A DNA stretch of 64,000 bases from Methanobacterium_B sp963825335 (GTDB lineage Archaea > Methanobacteriota > Methanobacteria > Methanobacteriales > Methanobacteriaceae). Location: assembly GCA_963825335.1 (NCBI GenBank), contig CAWGSP010000001.1, positions 496,001 through 560,000 on the forward strand. Direction: 5' to 3'. Under the pieces are notes generated by a model, which searched no databases, had not been told where the DNA came from, and saw only the letters and a list, made by a program, of their open reading frames with translations. Both the position numbers and the translations under genes were made by a program. Every line of letters starts with the position of its first letter. The first letter of the stretch is position 1. Below are positions 26,598 through 36,449 of this stretch, piece by piece.

Positions 26598-27227
26598 ATG
26601 GGTTTTACACCCCTCTTCGTAGAAATGAGACATAAAAAGGTCGTTATAATTGGCACAGGAGAAGTAGGCAGTAGACGAGCTAAAAGATTTTTAAAATCAG
26701 AGGCAGAAGTTATTGTTATAGGAAATAATATACCTAAAGACTTAATAGAACTCGGTGTTAATGTTAAAAGCCCTGAAGAGATCGAGATGTGGGTTGAATG
26801 GGCTGATATTGTTGTTACTGCCTCGGGTGATCCCGAGCTAAATCAGTTGACTGCAGATATGGCGGGTGGAAAACTGATTAACAGACCAGATATCCCCGAT
26901 AAAGGCAATTTAATAATACCTTCTTCTTTTTTCATCGGCGATGTGCAGATATGCATATCTACTAACGGTAAGAGCCCCCTCATAGCAAAGGAATTAAGAA
27001 AAAAGATACAGAAAGTAATAAAAAATGAGGATGTATTACAGCTTGAACTGCAAGATTTTGCAAGAAAACTCTTGAGAAATAGTGTTAACGACCAAAAAGT
27101 CCGTAAAGAATATCTTTATAATATTTTCGAAGATCTGGAAATTCAAAAATTATTAAAAGAAGACAATTTAGACGAAGCCAAAAGACATGTTCACAAGTTG
27201 ATCCCAAATAAAAACAATGGAACATAA
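26598..27227 (+). CDS. Precorrin-2 dehydrogenase / siroheme synthase (CysG N-domain/Met8-like)
   Basis: 209 residues. N-terminal Rossmann motif VVIIGTGEVGSRRAKRFL and the segment INRPDIPDKGNLIIPSSFFIGDVQICISTNGKSP match the family that oxidises precorrin-2 to sirohydrochlorin with NAD+. This feeds siroheme, cobamide and F430. It starts one base after the marker 9 stop and is followed by hemA after about 65 bases, a tetrapyrrole pair. Confidence 0.92.
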   Translation: MGFTPLFVEMRHKKVVIIGTGEVGSRRAKRFLKSEAEVIVIGNNIPKDLIELGVNVKSPEEIEMWVEWADIVVTASGDPELNQLTADMAGGKLINRPDIPDKGNLIIPSSFFIGDVQICISTNGKSPLIAKELRKKIQKVIKNEDVLQLELQDFARKLLRNSVNDQKVRKEYLYNIFEDLEIQKLLKEDNLDEAKRHVHKLIPNKNNGT

Positions 27228-27293
27228 TCGGTATTTAATTATATTCAATTCATACTTAGTCAATAATAAAAAAATCTAATGGTTGGAGAAAAA

Positions 27294-28496
27294 TTGATTG
27301 TAAATATCAGAGTCGATCATAAAACCGCAGATATCAATAAGATGGAAATATCAAGCCAAAAATTAGAGGATCTTCTCGATGATATACGGGCCAAGTATCC
27401 CGTTCAAGAGTATCTCAAGATAAAAACTTGTAACAGAGCCGAATTATACCTAGTTTTAAAGGATTCTTCTATTAAAAATTTTAAATGCGATGACTTTATT
27501 ATTGAATATGATGATGCAGCAATGGAACATCTGTTAAGACTTTCTTCTGGTTTAGAGTCTATGATTATAGGTGAAGATCAAATATTAGGGCAGATAAAAG
27601 ATGCTCAAAAAACAAGTATTAAAGAGGGATGCATTGGCCCAGTATTACAAATAATGTTCACTAAAGCAGTACATGTAGGCCAGGTAGTACGTAACAAGAC
27701 AAAAATCAATGAAGGAACACTGTCAATTGGTTCAGCTGCTGTGGAACTAGCTGAATCAGTCCATGGCAACCTTAAATGTAAAAAAGTTCTCGTTATTGGT
27801 GCTGGTAAAATGGGCACTTTAGTTGCCAAGGCCCTCGTAGAAAAACATCTAAAAGCCATAGTAGTTGCAAACAGGACTCATGAAAGGGCAGTTGAACTTG
27901 CAAAGGAACTGGGAGGATCAGCCATACATTTTGACAAGCTTGATGATGCAATCATCGATGCTGATGTAGTAATCAGCGCTACAGGCGCCCCCCATCCAAT
28001 TTTAACCTATCAAAAAATAAAAGATGTTATTCCTTCAGATAATATCTCCAACATGGTGATGGTTGATATTGCAAATCCCAGAGATATAGACGAAAATGTT
28101 AAAAACTTGGGAGTCAAACTCTTTAATATAGACGATCTTAGGGGAATTGCAAGAAGAAGCACGAAAATGAGGGAAAATGAAGCTGCAGATGCTGAAATAA
28201 TCCTAGCAAATGAAATGATTCTTTTAAAACGATCCCTTAAACACAAGAAGGTCGAACCTCTCATATCGAACATACGCAACACAGCAGAAAACATAAGATT
28301 GGCAGAAACCCAAAAAGCATTTAAAATGCTTGGAGAAATGAACGGTAACGAAAAAATCGTTGATAATCTGACCAAGGTGGTTGTTGAACGTATATTTTAT
28401 GACATAATTAAGAATCTCAAGGAAGCAGCTGAAAAAGATGAGACCGATATTATTGATGCTGTAGAGACTATTTTTGTACGAAAGACCAATCTGTAA
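27294..28496 (+). CDS. hemA: Glutamyl-tRNA reductase
   Basis: About 400 residues. It reduces Glu-tRNA to glutamate-1-semialdehyde, the first tetrapyrrole step. Visible are the catalytic Cys in IKTCNRAELYLV, SGLESMIIGEDQILGQIKDA, the NADPH-binding VLVIGAGKMGTLVAKAL and a C-terminal helical dimerisation region. TTG 27294 (MIVNIRVDHKT) has GGAG five bases upstream and fits better than ATG 27279, which lacks a Shine-Dalgarno. Confidence 0.93.
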   Translation: MIVNIRVDHKTADINKMEISSQKLEDLLDDIRAKYPVQEYLKIKTCNRAELYLVLKDSSIKNFKCDDFIIEYDDAAMEHLLRLSSGLESMIIGEDQILGQIKDAQKTSIKEGCIGPVLQIMFTKAVHVGQVVRNKTKINEGTLSIGSAAVELAESVHGNLKCKKVLVIGAGKMGTLVAKALVEKHLKAIVVANRTHERAVELAKELGGSAIHFDKLDDAIIDADVVISATGAPHPILTYQKIKDVIPSDNISNMVMVDIANPRDIDENVKNLGVKLFNIDDLRGIARRSTKMRENEAADAEIILANEMILLKRSLKHKKVEPLISNIRNTAENIRLAETQKAFKMLGEMNGNEKIVDNLTKVVVERIFYDIIKNLKEAAEKDETDIIDAVETIFVRKTNL

Positions 28497-28549
28497 TTTG
28501 AATATTTAAATTTGTTACAGAATGTGTTCACCTATGTATACGTGTATCT

Positions 28550-28602
28550 CTCATCTGGAGGCTGTAATAGTTTTAGCAACATATATCCTCCAAATGGATG
28601 AG
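28550..28602 (+). terminator. Long imperfect hairpin after hemA
   Basis: CTCATCTGGAGG (28550-28561) pairs with CCTCCA (28587-28592) and GATGAG (28597-28602), a 12-base-pair stem interrupted by a four-base bulge, with a 25-base loop. It lies 53 bases past hemA and 100 bases past the end of the convergent gene. It could terminate either transcript or be part of a small RNA. Confidence 0.35.
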
Positions 28603-28702
28603 CATATGAAAACAAACTATAGAACTTTGATTTAATGAATCAACACTACAAACATATGATGTGATAATTTTTTTTCTAATGCTTTAACTAATTATTTTTA
28701 TT

Positions 28703-29434
28703 CTATGGTTCGTCAATTAATCCCAACACTCGTGTGGTGAAGATCAGTACATAGGGTGTTATGATAAGATCTGATAAGAGTTCCCCAAATATGGGTACAT
28801 GAGCAGATAAACTTTCAGATAGAACCAATTTAACTAAACTGACAATTATTAAAATTCCTATGTAAACAACTATCAACCTTTTTAATCCTATACTTCTTAC
28901 CTTATGTAATATCTTTTTGAAATCAAAACTCGATCTGAAGTCTCCGTTGTGATGTGCCCTGTGTAAAAGTACAGCAGGATAAAAAGCATATATTATGGCA
29001 GTTAAACTCAAAAAACAAATAAAAATGGCTTCACTACCATCAGGAACATCGTTTATATCATTAGAAAAGAGAAACTTGGTAAAAAGAGCTCCAAACAATA
29101 TTAATGGCACTGAGTAGTAAATAATAAGTAAAATAATTTCTTTAACACCGTGAAAAAACATCACTTTCAAATTATTAAATTTTGGAAGTCTTGATGACCC
29201 ATTGATCGATTCTTCGAGAATTCTAAATACATATCCTGCTTCAAAAACTGATATGATGACAACACAGAATATGAGGATTAATCTCAATTCACTGGCCAAC
29301 TCCCCTCTGTCAGAAAGATCGTATGCTATATCTGCAAGTAATAAAACTATTCCCAGAATAACAACTATCTTAAAGTCCGAAGCTGAATAACGTAGTGAAT
29401 CGACTATTATTTGTTTTAAATTCATAGAGGCCAT
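28703..29434 (-). CDS. DUF4013-family integral membrane protein
   Basis: 243 residues with about six hydrophobic segments. The pattern of an N-terminal amphipathic SLRYSASDFKIVVILGIVLLL, the loop GSSRLPKFNNLKVMFFHGVKEIILL and the C-terminal PYVLIFTTRVLGLI fits DUF4013 proteins common in methanogens. GGATGATAT precedes the ATG. Function unknown. It is convergent with hemA and 119 bases upstream of the AAA ATPase stop is not shared, so it appears to be a single-gene unit. Confidence 0.78.
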   Translation of the reverse strand: MASMNLKQIIVDSLRYSASDFKIVVILGIVLLLADIAYDLSDRGELASELRLILIFCVVIISVFEAGYVFRILEESINGSSRLPKFNNLKVMFFHGVKEIILLIIYYSVPLILFGALFTKFLFSNDINDVPDGSEAIFICFLSLTAIIYAFYPAVLLHRAHHNGDFRSSFDFKKILHKVRSIGLKRLIVVYIGILIIVSLVKLVLSESLSAHVPIFGELLSDLIITPYVLIFTTRVLGLIDEP

Positions 29435-29553
29435 GATATCATCCTAATATCTACTTATCTCTTATTAGGATATAAACATGACTATGAATAAAATAATCAG
29501 GATATATCTGTAATGAACAGATTAAAATAAAAAAAATAAAGATTCATTTGAAG

Positions 29554-30675
29554 TTATGCGAACATGCCCTTTGGTTCGTTTTGTTTGGTTTTATGTTGTT
29601 TGAGTGCATATTTGATATGTTCCCAAGTAACCATATCATCATCTTCGAATATTGCCTTGTGAAGGGCAACTTTTAAAATTCTATCTTTAATATCCCTTCC
29701 AGACATTCCTTTTGTACACCTTACCAATTTATCCAGGTCTAATTCTGTTTCAACAGGCATGGATGTCGTGTATAATTCTAATATAGCTTTTCTTTCCTTT
29801 TCATTGGGAAGGGTGAATTCTATCTCTTCTTCAAACCTGCTCCTGATAGCAAAATCCAGTAAGTGCGGGTTATTGGTTGCACCTATTGTTACAACACCCT
29901 TGTTATAATCTATACCGTCCATTTCAGTTAGTAGTGCATTCACAACCTCTGAAACATCTCCTCTAAGTGATTGATATTTCCTGTCAAGCCCGACTGCATC
30001 CATCTCGTCTATGAAAATGACAGAAGGTGCGTTTGTGGATGCCATTTCAAAAAGTTCATGTATTTGTCTTGCACCATCCCCTACATGTTCCCCAATAAGA
30101 CTAGTTGCCTTTACAAGGAACAATGGGACGTTCAACTCATTTGAAAGAGATTTTGCCAGCATAGTCTTACCCGTACCAGGAGTCCCGTAGAAGAGAACGT
30201 TTCGAGGTGCCCATTCCTTGAATTTTTCTGGTTCTTGGAGATATTTCATGATTATTTTACACTTGATCTTGGCACGTTCCTGACCAATCACATTTTGCAT
30301 GTGCACATCGCTTTCAACTTTTTTAATATCCCGGGATTCAGGAACTTCGATCAAGAGGATCGATGTATTATTGGTTATTTTGGAATTATCTGGGTGAGCC
30401 TTTACTATTTTAAAAGCGTAATCTGGAAGTAATTTTTGATCAAATAAAAATGAACCTTCGTCCACTATACATCCTTCCCATTGTTCCTTTGCATATAGTT
30501 CAAAAAGTTCTTTATCGAATATTTCTATTTTTGGATTTTCAACAAGGTTACATAAAAAAGGATAACCTATTGATTGGAGTACTACAAGTTTTGCCTCACT
30601 ATTAGGTTCATTTAAATTTTTTAAAGTTTTTTTATCTGATACTAATGGATCAGGCGCTATATTATTCAGTTTCAC
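29554..30675 (-). CDS. AAA family ATPase
   Basis: 373 residues. A unique N-terminal part of about 125 residues is followed by one AAA module: Walker A YGTPGTGKT (163-171), Walker B VIFIDEMDAVG (219-229), the second region of homology GATNNPHLLDFAIRSRFEEEIEF with arginine fingers, then the small helical lid. This resembles Cdc48/proteasomal-ATPase-type modules but has only one domain and no proteasome HbYX C terminus. Partner unknown. Confidence 0.85.
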   Translation of the reverse strand: MKLNNIAPDPLVSDKKTLKNLNEPNSEAKLVVLQSIGYPFLCNLVENPKIEIFDKELFELYAKEQWEGCIVDEGSFLFDQKLLPDYAFKIVKAHPDNSKITNNTSILLIEVPESRDIKKVESDVHMQNVIGQERAKIKCKIIMKYLQEPEKFKEWAPRNVLFYGTPGTGKTMLAKSLSNELNVPLFLVKATSLIGEHVGDGARQIHELFEMASTNAPSVIFIDEMDAVGLDRKYQSLRGDVSEVVNALLTEMDGIDYNKGVVTIGATNNPHLLDFAIRSRFEEEIEFTLPNEKERKAILELYTTSMPVETELDLDKLVRCTKGMSGRDIKDRILKVALHKAIFEDDDMVTWEHIKYALKQHKTKQNEPKGMFA

Positions 30676-31075
30676 TAGGGATACCTACCGTTTTGTATTT
30701 GTAAATTGAAATTTTGTAAATTATATCTTATCTTTTAATCAGCATTACATATGTTTCAAAGATTTTCTATATTTTTAGAATTTATTATATATAAGATATT
30801 GTATGACCTATAGATAAAAAAAGTTTTGCATCAGAAATTTACAACATAAAATTAATGTACCTTTCGGCACAATATTGATTTTTTTATTTTGAAAAAGATT
30901 TAGTAGGAGTATTTTAGAATTGGATAATCCAATAATTCTCAATTCATATTTCCAAATTTTTTGTTAATTGATGATAGAAATACCTTGCTAATGTCCAATT
31001 CCAATCTTGAACCAATTGCGTAACAGAGAAATGGGGATAAACAAACTATTTATCTACATTCATTCGATCAATCAT
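30676..31075. other. AT-rich intergenic region with a 15-base palindrome
   Basis: No gene seen. A TATA-like TTATATATAAT on the minus strand near 30782-30795 probably serves the AAA gene. ATTGGATAATCCAAT at 30919-30933 is a perfect seven-base inverted repeat with a one-base centre. Confidence 0.4.
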
Positions 31076-31921
31076 TTATCTTCTTCTTGCTTGGACCATG
31101 TCTAAATACAATTTTTTCATTTTTAGTGCATCTTGGTCAATTACTGGACTTTCACAGATCACGGTGATGTTCCATCCAACTTCTACAATTTCTTCTAGGA
31201 ATGGTTCGAGCGGAGGTCCGTAGTTCTCATCTGATAGGATATGGTGTTTTCTTTCCCCGGCATCGGTGTATTCTATGTGGGTGAAATGTGAATGAAGAGA
31301 TTTGATTCCTAGTTCGTTTTCAAGTTTATCAAATATTTTACCATAATCTTCTTTGGTGTGTAATTTACCCCCTGATCTTGCATATACATGTGCAAAATCA
31401 ACAGTTGGTTCGAAATGTCCAAATGATCTGCAGATCTCTATGATCTCATCCAAATTACCTAGTTGAGACTTTTTTCCAGTGGTTTCAGGGGCAAAATTAT
31501 AATTTTTGACTCCTAATGCTTCAAGTTCTTCAATTATTTTTTCTATTGAATTTTTACACTTGTTCATTGCTTCTTCAGATGTGTAACTAGTGTAAAATCC
31601 TGGATGAAAAACGGTTCTATATGCCCCCATCCATTCGGATGCTCTTGCAGCTTGAACCAATCGCTTTATGGACCTTTCTACTACTTCGTCCTTGTTTGAT
31701 GAAAGATTTATATAATACGGTGCATGCATCGAGACTAATACATCTTCATCTGTGGAGTTCTTTTTCAGATCCATGGCCGACTGTTTTGAAATTTTTACTC
31801 CATAGGTTGCCTGGTATTCGTACGCTTCCAATCCTTCTGCCTTTATGTAACTGCAAGCATCCTTCGCATTTCCATTATAATTAATTGGTCTTCCTGCTGG
31901 TCCAAATCTTACATGTGCCAT
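31076..31921 (-). CDS. nfo: Endonuclease IV family (deoxyribonuclease IV)
   Basis: About 281 residues, TIM barrel of the AP endonuclease 2/xylose isomerase-like superfamily. Metal-ligand segments are visible: VSMHAPYYINL, TVFHPGFY, FAPETTGK, PTVDFAHVYARSGG, LHSHFTHIEY and ICESPVID. The pattern fits archaeal endonuclease IV, which cuts abasic sites during base-excision repair. ATG 31921 (MAHVRFGPAG) fits the family and has GGGGA upstream; ATG 31933 is an alternative. Confidence 0.85.
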   Translation of the reverse strand: MAHVRFGPAGRPINYNGNAKDACSYIKAEGLEAYEYQATYGVKISKQSAMDLKKNSTDEDVLVSMHAPYYINLSSNKDEVVERSIKRLVQAARASEWMGAYRTVFHPGFYTSYTSEEAMNKCKNSIEKIIEELEALGVKNYNFAPETTGKKSQLGNLDEIIEICRSFGHFEPTVDFAHVYARSGGKLHTKEDYGKIFDKLENELGIKSLHSHFTHIEYTDAGERKHHILSDENYGPPLEPFLEEIVEVGWNITVICESPVIDQDALKMKKLYLDMVQARRR

Positions 31922-32014
31922 GATTTTCCCCATTCAATATTATTTATAAATCATTGCATTGATCTGATATATTGACTCATCGATCAGTGATACATGAAAA
32001 ATAGATTTTTAACT

Positions 32015-32929
32015 TTATTTTAACAGTTTGATGTATATATATGCATTAACAGCTGCTACTGCGCCTTCACCGCAAGATACTACCAGCTGGTTCACACCGC
32101 CGGTTATATCCCCTGCAGCATATACTCCGTTTATATTGGTTTTCTGGTCTTTATCTACAATAATATAGTGATTTACGTCGACTTTAGCACCAATTGTCTG
32201 TGAAACGCTGCTGTTAGGTACTTCCCCGACCGCTATGAAAAGACCGTTGACCTGCTTTTCCATGTCTTCTCCTGTTTCATTGTTATGGATCATGACGCTC
32301 TTAAGGAATAGATCTCCCTTTAACTCCGTCAAAATCGAGTTCCATATGATCGGTATCCCTTCCTCCATCAATTTATCCTGAAGATATTTTTGTGCCCGTA
32401 ATTTATCTCTTCTATGGATTATTGTGACTTTAACGCCAATATCATGTAAATGCAGTGCATGTTCTGCTGCTGAGTTTCCTCCACCAACAACAATTACCTC
32501 ACGATCCTTGAATAAGACCCCATCACAGATAGAACAGTAGGATATTCCCTTTCCAACGAATTTATCCTCACCCTTGATTCCTAATTTACGATAAGTAGTT
32601 CCAGAACAGAATATGATACATTTAGCTGAATATTCAGATTTATCTGTTGTTAATAATAGTTCACTATCTATTTTTTCAAGTTTTAGGAGCTCTTCGTTTT
32701 CATTGATTGAAGTGTATTTTTCTGCTTGTTCTCCCATTTTCTTCAATAGTTCGGTTCCAGGTATCGATTTAAAGCCGGGATAGTTCAGTATAACCGGTGC
32801 CATATTAGCATTTCCACCAATAACACCTTTTTCAATTATCAATGATTTTAATCCTTCCCTACCAGCATATATTCCGGCAGTAAGTCCTGCTGGACCTGCA
32901 CCTATCACTATGATATCATATTTTTCCAT
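32015..32929 (-). CDS. trxB: Thioredoxin reductase (NADPH-type motifs)
   Basis: 304 residues. FAD-binding GAGPAG (10-15), redox-active C132-x2-C135 in YCSICDGVLF, second dinucleotide motif VVVGGGNSAAEHAL, and HRRDKLRA, the Arg-containing motif associated with NADPH binding. C-terminal NGVYAAGDITGG binds FAD. AGGTGATC precedes the ATG. It would reduce thioredoxin/glutaredoxin-like proteins such as the one at 53376. Confidence 0.93.
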   Translation of the reverse strand: MEKYDIIVIGAGPAGLTAGIYAGREGLKSLIIEKGVIGGNANMAPVILNYPGFKSIPGTELLKKMGEQAEKYTSINENEELLKLEKIDSELLLTTDKSEYSAKCIIFCSGTTYRKLGIKGEDKFVGKGISYCSICDGVLFKDREVIVVGGGNSAAEHALHLHDIGVKVTIIHRRDKLRAQKYLQDKLMEEGIPIIWNSILTELKGDLFLKSVMIHNNETGEDMEKQVNGLFIAVGEVPNSSVSQTIGAKVDVNHYIIVDKDQKTNINGVYAAGDITGGVNQLVVSCGEGAVAAVNAYIYIKLLK

Positions 32930-33002
32930 AAGATCACCTATTTAACCAATGAAACTCCGAGTTTAGAAATAATCATATTAATATACGATCCTTACTTCAT
33001 CT

Positions 33003-34877
33003 TTACATTATATTCTGTATTTTCTCCTTCAAAAGTTTATTCACCAGTTTACCATCTGCTTTACCACGAAGTTTCTCCATGGATTTGCCCATTAAAGCGC
33101 CCATCGAACCCATCCCTCGTTCTTTAATCATTTTATAATTATCTTCGATCAACTCATCAATTATAGATTCTACATCATCATTTGATAGCATTACTAATTT
33201 AAGATTTATAGCTGTTTGTTCTGGTATGCCCCCATTTTGACATAATTCTACAAGAACATTTGAAACAGATTCTTTGGTTATTTTACCCTCTTCGACCAGG
33301 GAAAATGTACCTTTAAGCAGTTCATTGTTAAGTTTTTCGATATCAAATCCTTCTCTCTTGATTTCTTTAAGTGTGTATGCGAGAGTCGATCCAACCGTGA
33401 TTGGGTCGAGTTTGGATGATGCCATGATATATTCAAAATCATTTACCCTATCCAGTCTAACCAGCTGTGATGCGATATCATCACTCAAGTTGTATTGTTT
33501 GAGTATTCTGATTTTTTTCTCTTCTGGAAGTTCAGGTAGTTTAGATTGGATATCTTTAAGATATTCTCTCGAAATAACCGTAGTAGATATATCTGTTTCA
33601 ACATACATTCGACTCGCAGTTGAGAGTGGCCTCAGATACTCGCTGTTTGCATCTTCTTTAGCCTTTCTAGTCTCTTCTGGGACTTCTGAAATTGCTGTTT
33701 TAGCTCTTCTCTGCACTTCCCTGATAGAATTCGTGGCTTTTTCATGTTCGTCTGCTACAATAATGAATGCATCATTTTCAGATAATTCCAGACGCTTTGA
33801 AATGTTTTCTACATCTTCTTCTGTAACACCGTATGCTGGGAGTTCGTCGGTATGGAATATTCCGGAAACACCCATTTTTTTCGCATATCCCGAAAGTTCA
33901 GTTCCAAAGCGTCTTCCTGGCTGAATTTCTTTACCAATTAATCCTTTGAACCCTTTAAGTTTTATTGCAAGGACATTTCCACCCTTCGAGATTGCTTTGG
34001 ATATAATTTTGGACTCCGAATTTTCAAAAAGATCATTTATGGTGTGTATTTGATCATCAACTTCGGCCCCCCTAAGTTGAAGTTCCCTCATTATCTCAAT
34101 CAAATTTATTTGTCTTTTAACCTCGTTTTCAACCATTTTAGGCATTAAATTTAGGTCTTGCACTCCTTTTATTTCTACACGCGAACCTTCTGCTATGGAA
34201 ATATTTAGATCTTGACGTATAGTCCCCAATCCACGCTTTACTTTGGTACTTCTGAGTACTTGTCCCAATTGATATGCAACTTCCTTAACTTGTTCGGGAT
34301 GTTTCATGGAAGGGTCTGTAGTCACTTCTAATAGTGGAATTCCAAGTCTATCAAGTCTGAATATCACTTTATCATTAATTTGACCGATCCGCCTTGCAGC
34401 ATCTTCTTCAAGGCACAAATTTTCTATTTTCACTGTTCCGTACTCTGTTTCAAGATATCCGTCAGTAGCTACAAGACCTGTACGCTGAAATCCTCCGGTG
34501 TTACTACCGTCGATTACTTGCTTTCGCATTGTGTGAAATTCATCTACAATACTCATATTGAGAAGCGATCCTATTATGAGCGCAATTTCGATGGCTTCCA
34601 TGTTTAGTGAGTGTGGCGGCTCATCATCGGACTCTACAAGACATGTTTCATCATCATAGGATTCGTATACGAATTCTAGATTTCTTCTTGATTCTTCAAA
34701 GGCAGCTCTATCAATTTTTCCAAGTTCGCTCTGTGTAGGTCTTAAGTACCTTAAAAGTTTATAATCCGGTTTTTTATCTGTTAGTTTACATTCACAGGGA
34801 CAGAATAATTTTTTTTTAGTGTTAAGCTGTTGGTGTATCTCCAAACCCATTTTCAGCCCTAATTTTTCGTAGTTCAT
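33003..34877 (-). CDS. gatE: Glu-tRNA(Gln) amidotransferase subunit E
   Basis: About 624 residues. With GatD it converts Glu-tRNA(Gln) to Gln-tRNA(Gln) in archaea. N-terminal GatB/E core (LKMGLEIHQQLNTKKKLFCPC; RLDRLGIPLLEVTTDPSM), a central AspRS-like insertion (around 290-400), and the helical C-terminal tail with GMGSMGALMGKSMEKLRGKADG. ATG 34877 follows GGGGGAT; ATG 34889 is less well spaced. It follows gatD by 31 bases. Confidence 0.96.
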   Translation of the reverse strand: MNYEKLGLKMGLEIHQQLNTKKKLFCPCECKLTDKKPDYKLLRYLRPTQSELGKIDRAAFEESRRNLEFVYESYDDETCLVESDDEPPHSLNMEAIEIALIIGSLLNMSIVDEFHTMRKQVIDGSNTGGFQRTGLVATDGYLETEYGTVKIENLCLEEDAARRIGQINDKVIFRLDRLGIPLLEVTTDPSMKHPEQVKEVAYQLGQVLRSTKVKRGLGTIRQDLNISIAEGSRVEIKGVQDLNLMPKMVENEVKRQINLIEIMRELQLRGAEVDDQIHTINDLFENSESKIISKAISKGGNVLAIKLKGFKGLIGKEIQPGRRFGTELSGYAKKMGVSGIFHTDELPAYGVTEEDVENISKRLELSENDAFIIVADEHEKATNSIREVQRRAKTAISEVPEETRKAKEDANSEYLRPLSTASRMYVETDISTTVISREYLKDIQSKLPELPEEKKIRILKQYNLSDDIASQLVRLDRVNDFEYIMASSKLDPITVGSTLAYTLKEIKREGFDIEKLNNELLKGTFSLVEEGKITKESVSNVLVELCQNGGIPEQTAINLKLVMLSNDDVESIIDELIEDNYKMIKERGMGSMGALMGKSMEKLRGKADGKLVNKLLKEKIQNIM

Positions 34878-34908
34878 AAAATCCCCCATTCCTCATTTTA
34901 CAAAATAA

Positions 34909-36222
34909 TCAGTTTAAAAAGAATTTTTCAGACGATTTCTCCCCTATCTCCCCTGCAATATTGGTTTGAATTAATTTTGAAACTTCTTTAATATTATCTG
35001 TTTGTCCGAGAGCCCAGACAAGTTTTACATATGCTGTCTCAGGAAGCATGTCATTTGCAGATATAACTCCAGAGGATATAATTTTCCTGCCAGTACTGTA
35101 TACATTCATATTAACTAATCCATAAAAACATTGAGATGTCATTAAAACAGGAATTTCTTCGTCTTTAGCTCTCTTAAGTGATGGTATGAGGCTATCTGGG
35201 CAATGTCCCAGTCCTGTTCCTTCAAGAACCATGCCTTTGTATCCTTTATCGATATGATAATCAATAATCTCAGATTCAATTCCAGGATAACTCTTTATGA
35301 ATGCAACCTTCTCTTCGAGTTGATCCCTGACTTGCACATCTTCATTATCTCTTTTTTTATAAATTAGTTTGTTATTAATAAGTTTTAGTTTGCCATTTTC
35401 TATTTTTGCCAATGGTGATGTATTTATACTCCTAAATGCGTCCCTACGAGATGAGTGCATCTTCCGTACTTTAGTGCCCCTGTGTAAATAACAGTAGGAA
35501 TCATCTTCCTCAGCATGCATGCACACTGATACTTCTGCAATGTCAGATTTGGCAGCTACAACACTACTTATGAGGTTCATATAAGCATCTGAAGACGGCC
35601 TATCAGAACTTCTTTGAGCCCCGGTTATCACTATTGGAACTGGTGAATCTAAAATGAAACTCAATGCAGCAGAGGTATAATGCATGGTGTCTGTTCCATG
35701 AGCAACAACAACACCATCCGCCCCGTCATTTATTTCATCAACTATCGATCTTGCTGTTTTTACCCAGTAAGAAGGTTTCATATTTTCACTCAGGATATTT
35801 AGGGTTGCTTTGCCCTTTATATTAGCATGAATTAATAGTTCAGGATTTGCACGTATTAAATCGTCTGCAGTGAAAGCAGGATGAACAGCACCTGTTTTGT
35901 AATCAATTACGGAAGCTACTGTTCCCCCGGTAGATATGATCGATATATCGGATTTTTCCATATCTTTTTTGATATCTAATGGTTGTTGTTTCATTTTAGG
36001 TATGTTACCCTTATTAATAAGCTCAGCTGAAGCTCTGTTCACATCGACTCCAATATTGTATCCACTATCAAGTTTTAACACTATGTGTTTATCATCGGGA
36101 TCATCTGCCCTGTCTAAAAGAATTCCCTCGTAACAAACATCATTTTTTGTGACTTTGATGACATCTCCTATTGACAAACCAAATGAATCCAAAAATTTAG
36201 CTGAAAATCCTTTGTAACCCAT
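34909..36222 (-). CDS. gatD: Glu-tRNA(Gln) amidotransferase subunit D
   Basis: 437 residues. An SH3-like N-terminal domain (1-75) precedes an L-asparaginase-like domain that releases ammonia from glutamine or asparagine. Catalytic Thr lies in ISTGGTVAS (97-104), the second catalytic segment is VVAHGTDTMHYTSAALSF, and VITGAQRSSDRPSSDA follows. GAGGGATA precedes the ATG. Forms a two-gene unit with gatE. Confidence 0.96.
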   Translation of the reverse strand: MGYKGFSAKFLDSFGLSIGDVIKVTKNDVCYEGILLDRADDPDDKHIVLKLDSGYNIGVDVNRASAELINKGNIPKMKQQPLDIKKDMEKSDISIISTGGTVASVIDYKTGAVHPAFTADDLIRANPELLIHANIKGKATLNILSENMKPSYWVKTARSIVDEINDGADGVVVAHGTDTMHYTSAALSFILDSPVPIVITGAQRSSDRPSSDAYMNLISSVVAAKSDIAEVSVCMHAEEDDSYCYLHRGTKVRKMHSSRRDAFRSINTSPLAKIENGKLKLINNKLIYKKRDNEDVQVRDQLEEKVAFIKSYPGIESEIIDYHIDKGYKGMVLEGTGLGHCPDSLIPSLKRAKDEEIPVLMTSQCFYGLVNMNVYSTGRKIISSGVISANDMLPETAYVKLVWALGQTDNIKEVSKLIQTNIAGEIGEKSSEKFFLN

Positions 36223-36449
36223 AAAATATCCCTCTACAAATTAAATTAAGTGTTTTAAATAGTTTTTTTATCCTATAAATACTCTCGAAATTATACAAAA
36301 TAGCTGCATAATAAAGTACATTAGTTTTAGTTAGGAATGCATGGCATAAAACTTTTAAGTTTTCAATTAATTATAACTGCGCTTTAAAAAAAAGATCATG
36401 GACAATATCAAAAATATATGCCACGCTCAACTAAAATTGAATTTTATTT

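Noticed and set aside
33274..33924. 216-codon plus-strand frame inside gatE
   Set aside because: Antisense to a conserved, full-length gatE; Ser/Leu-rich shadow with no motif.
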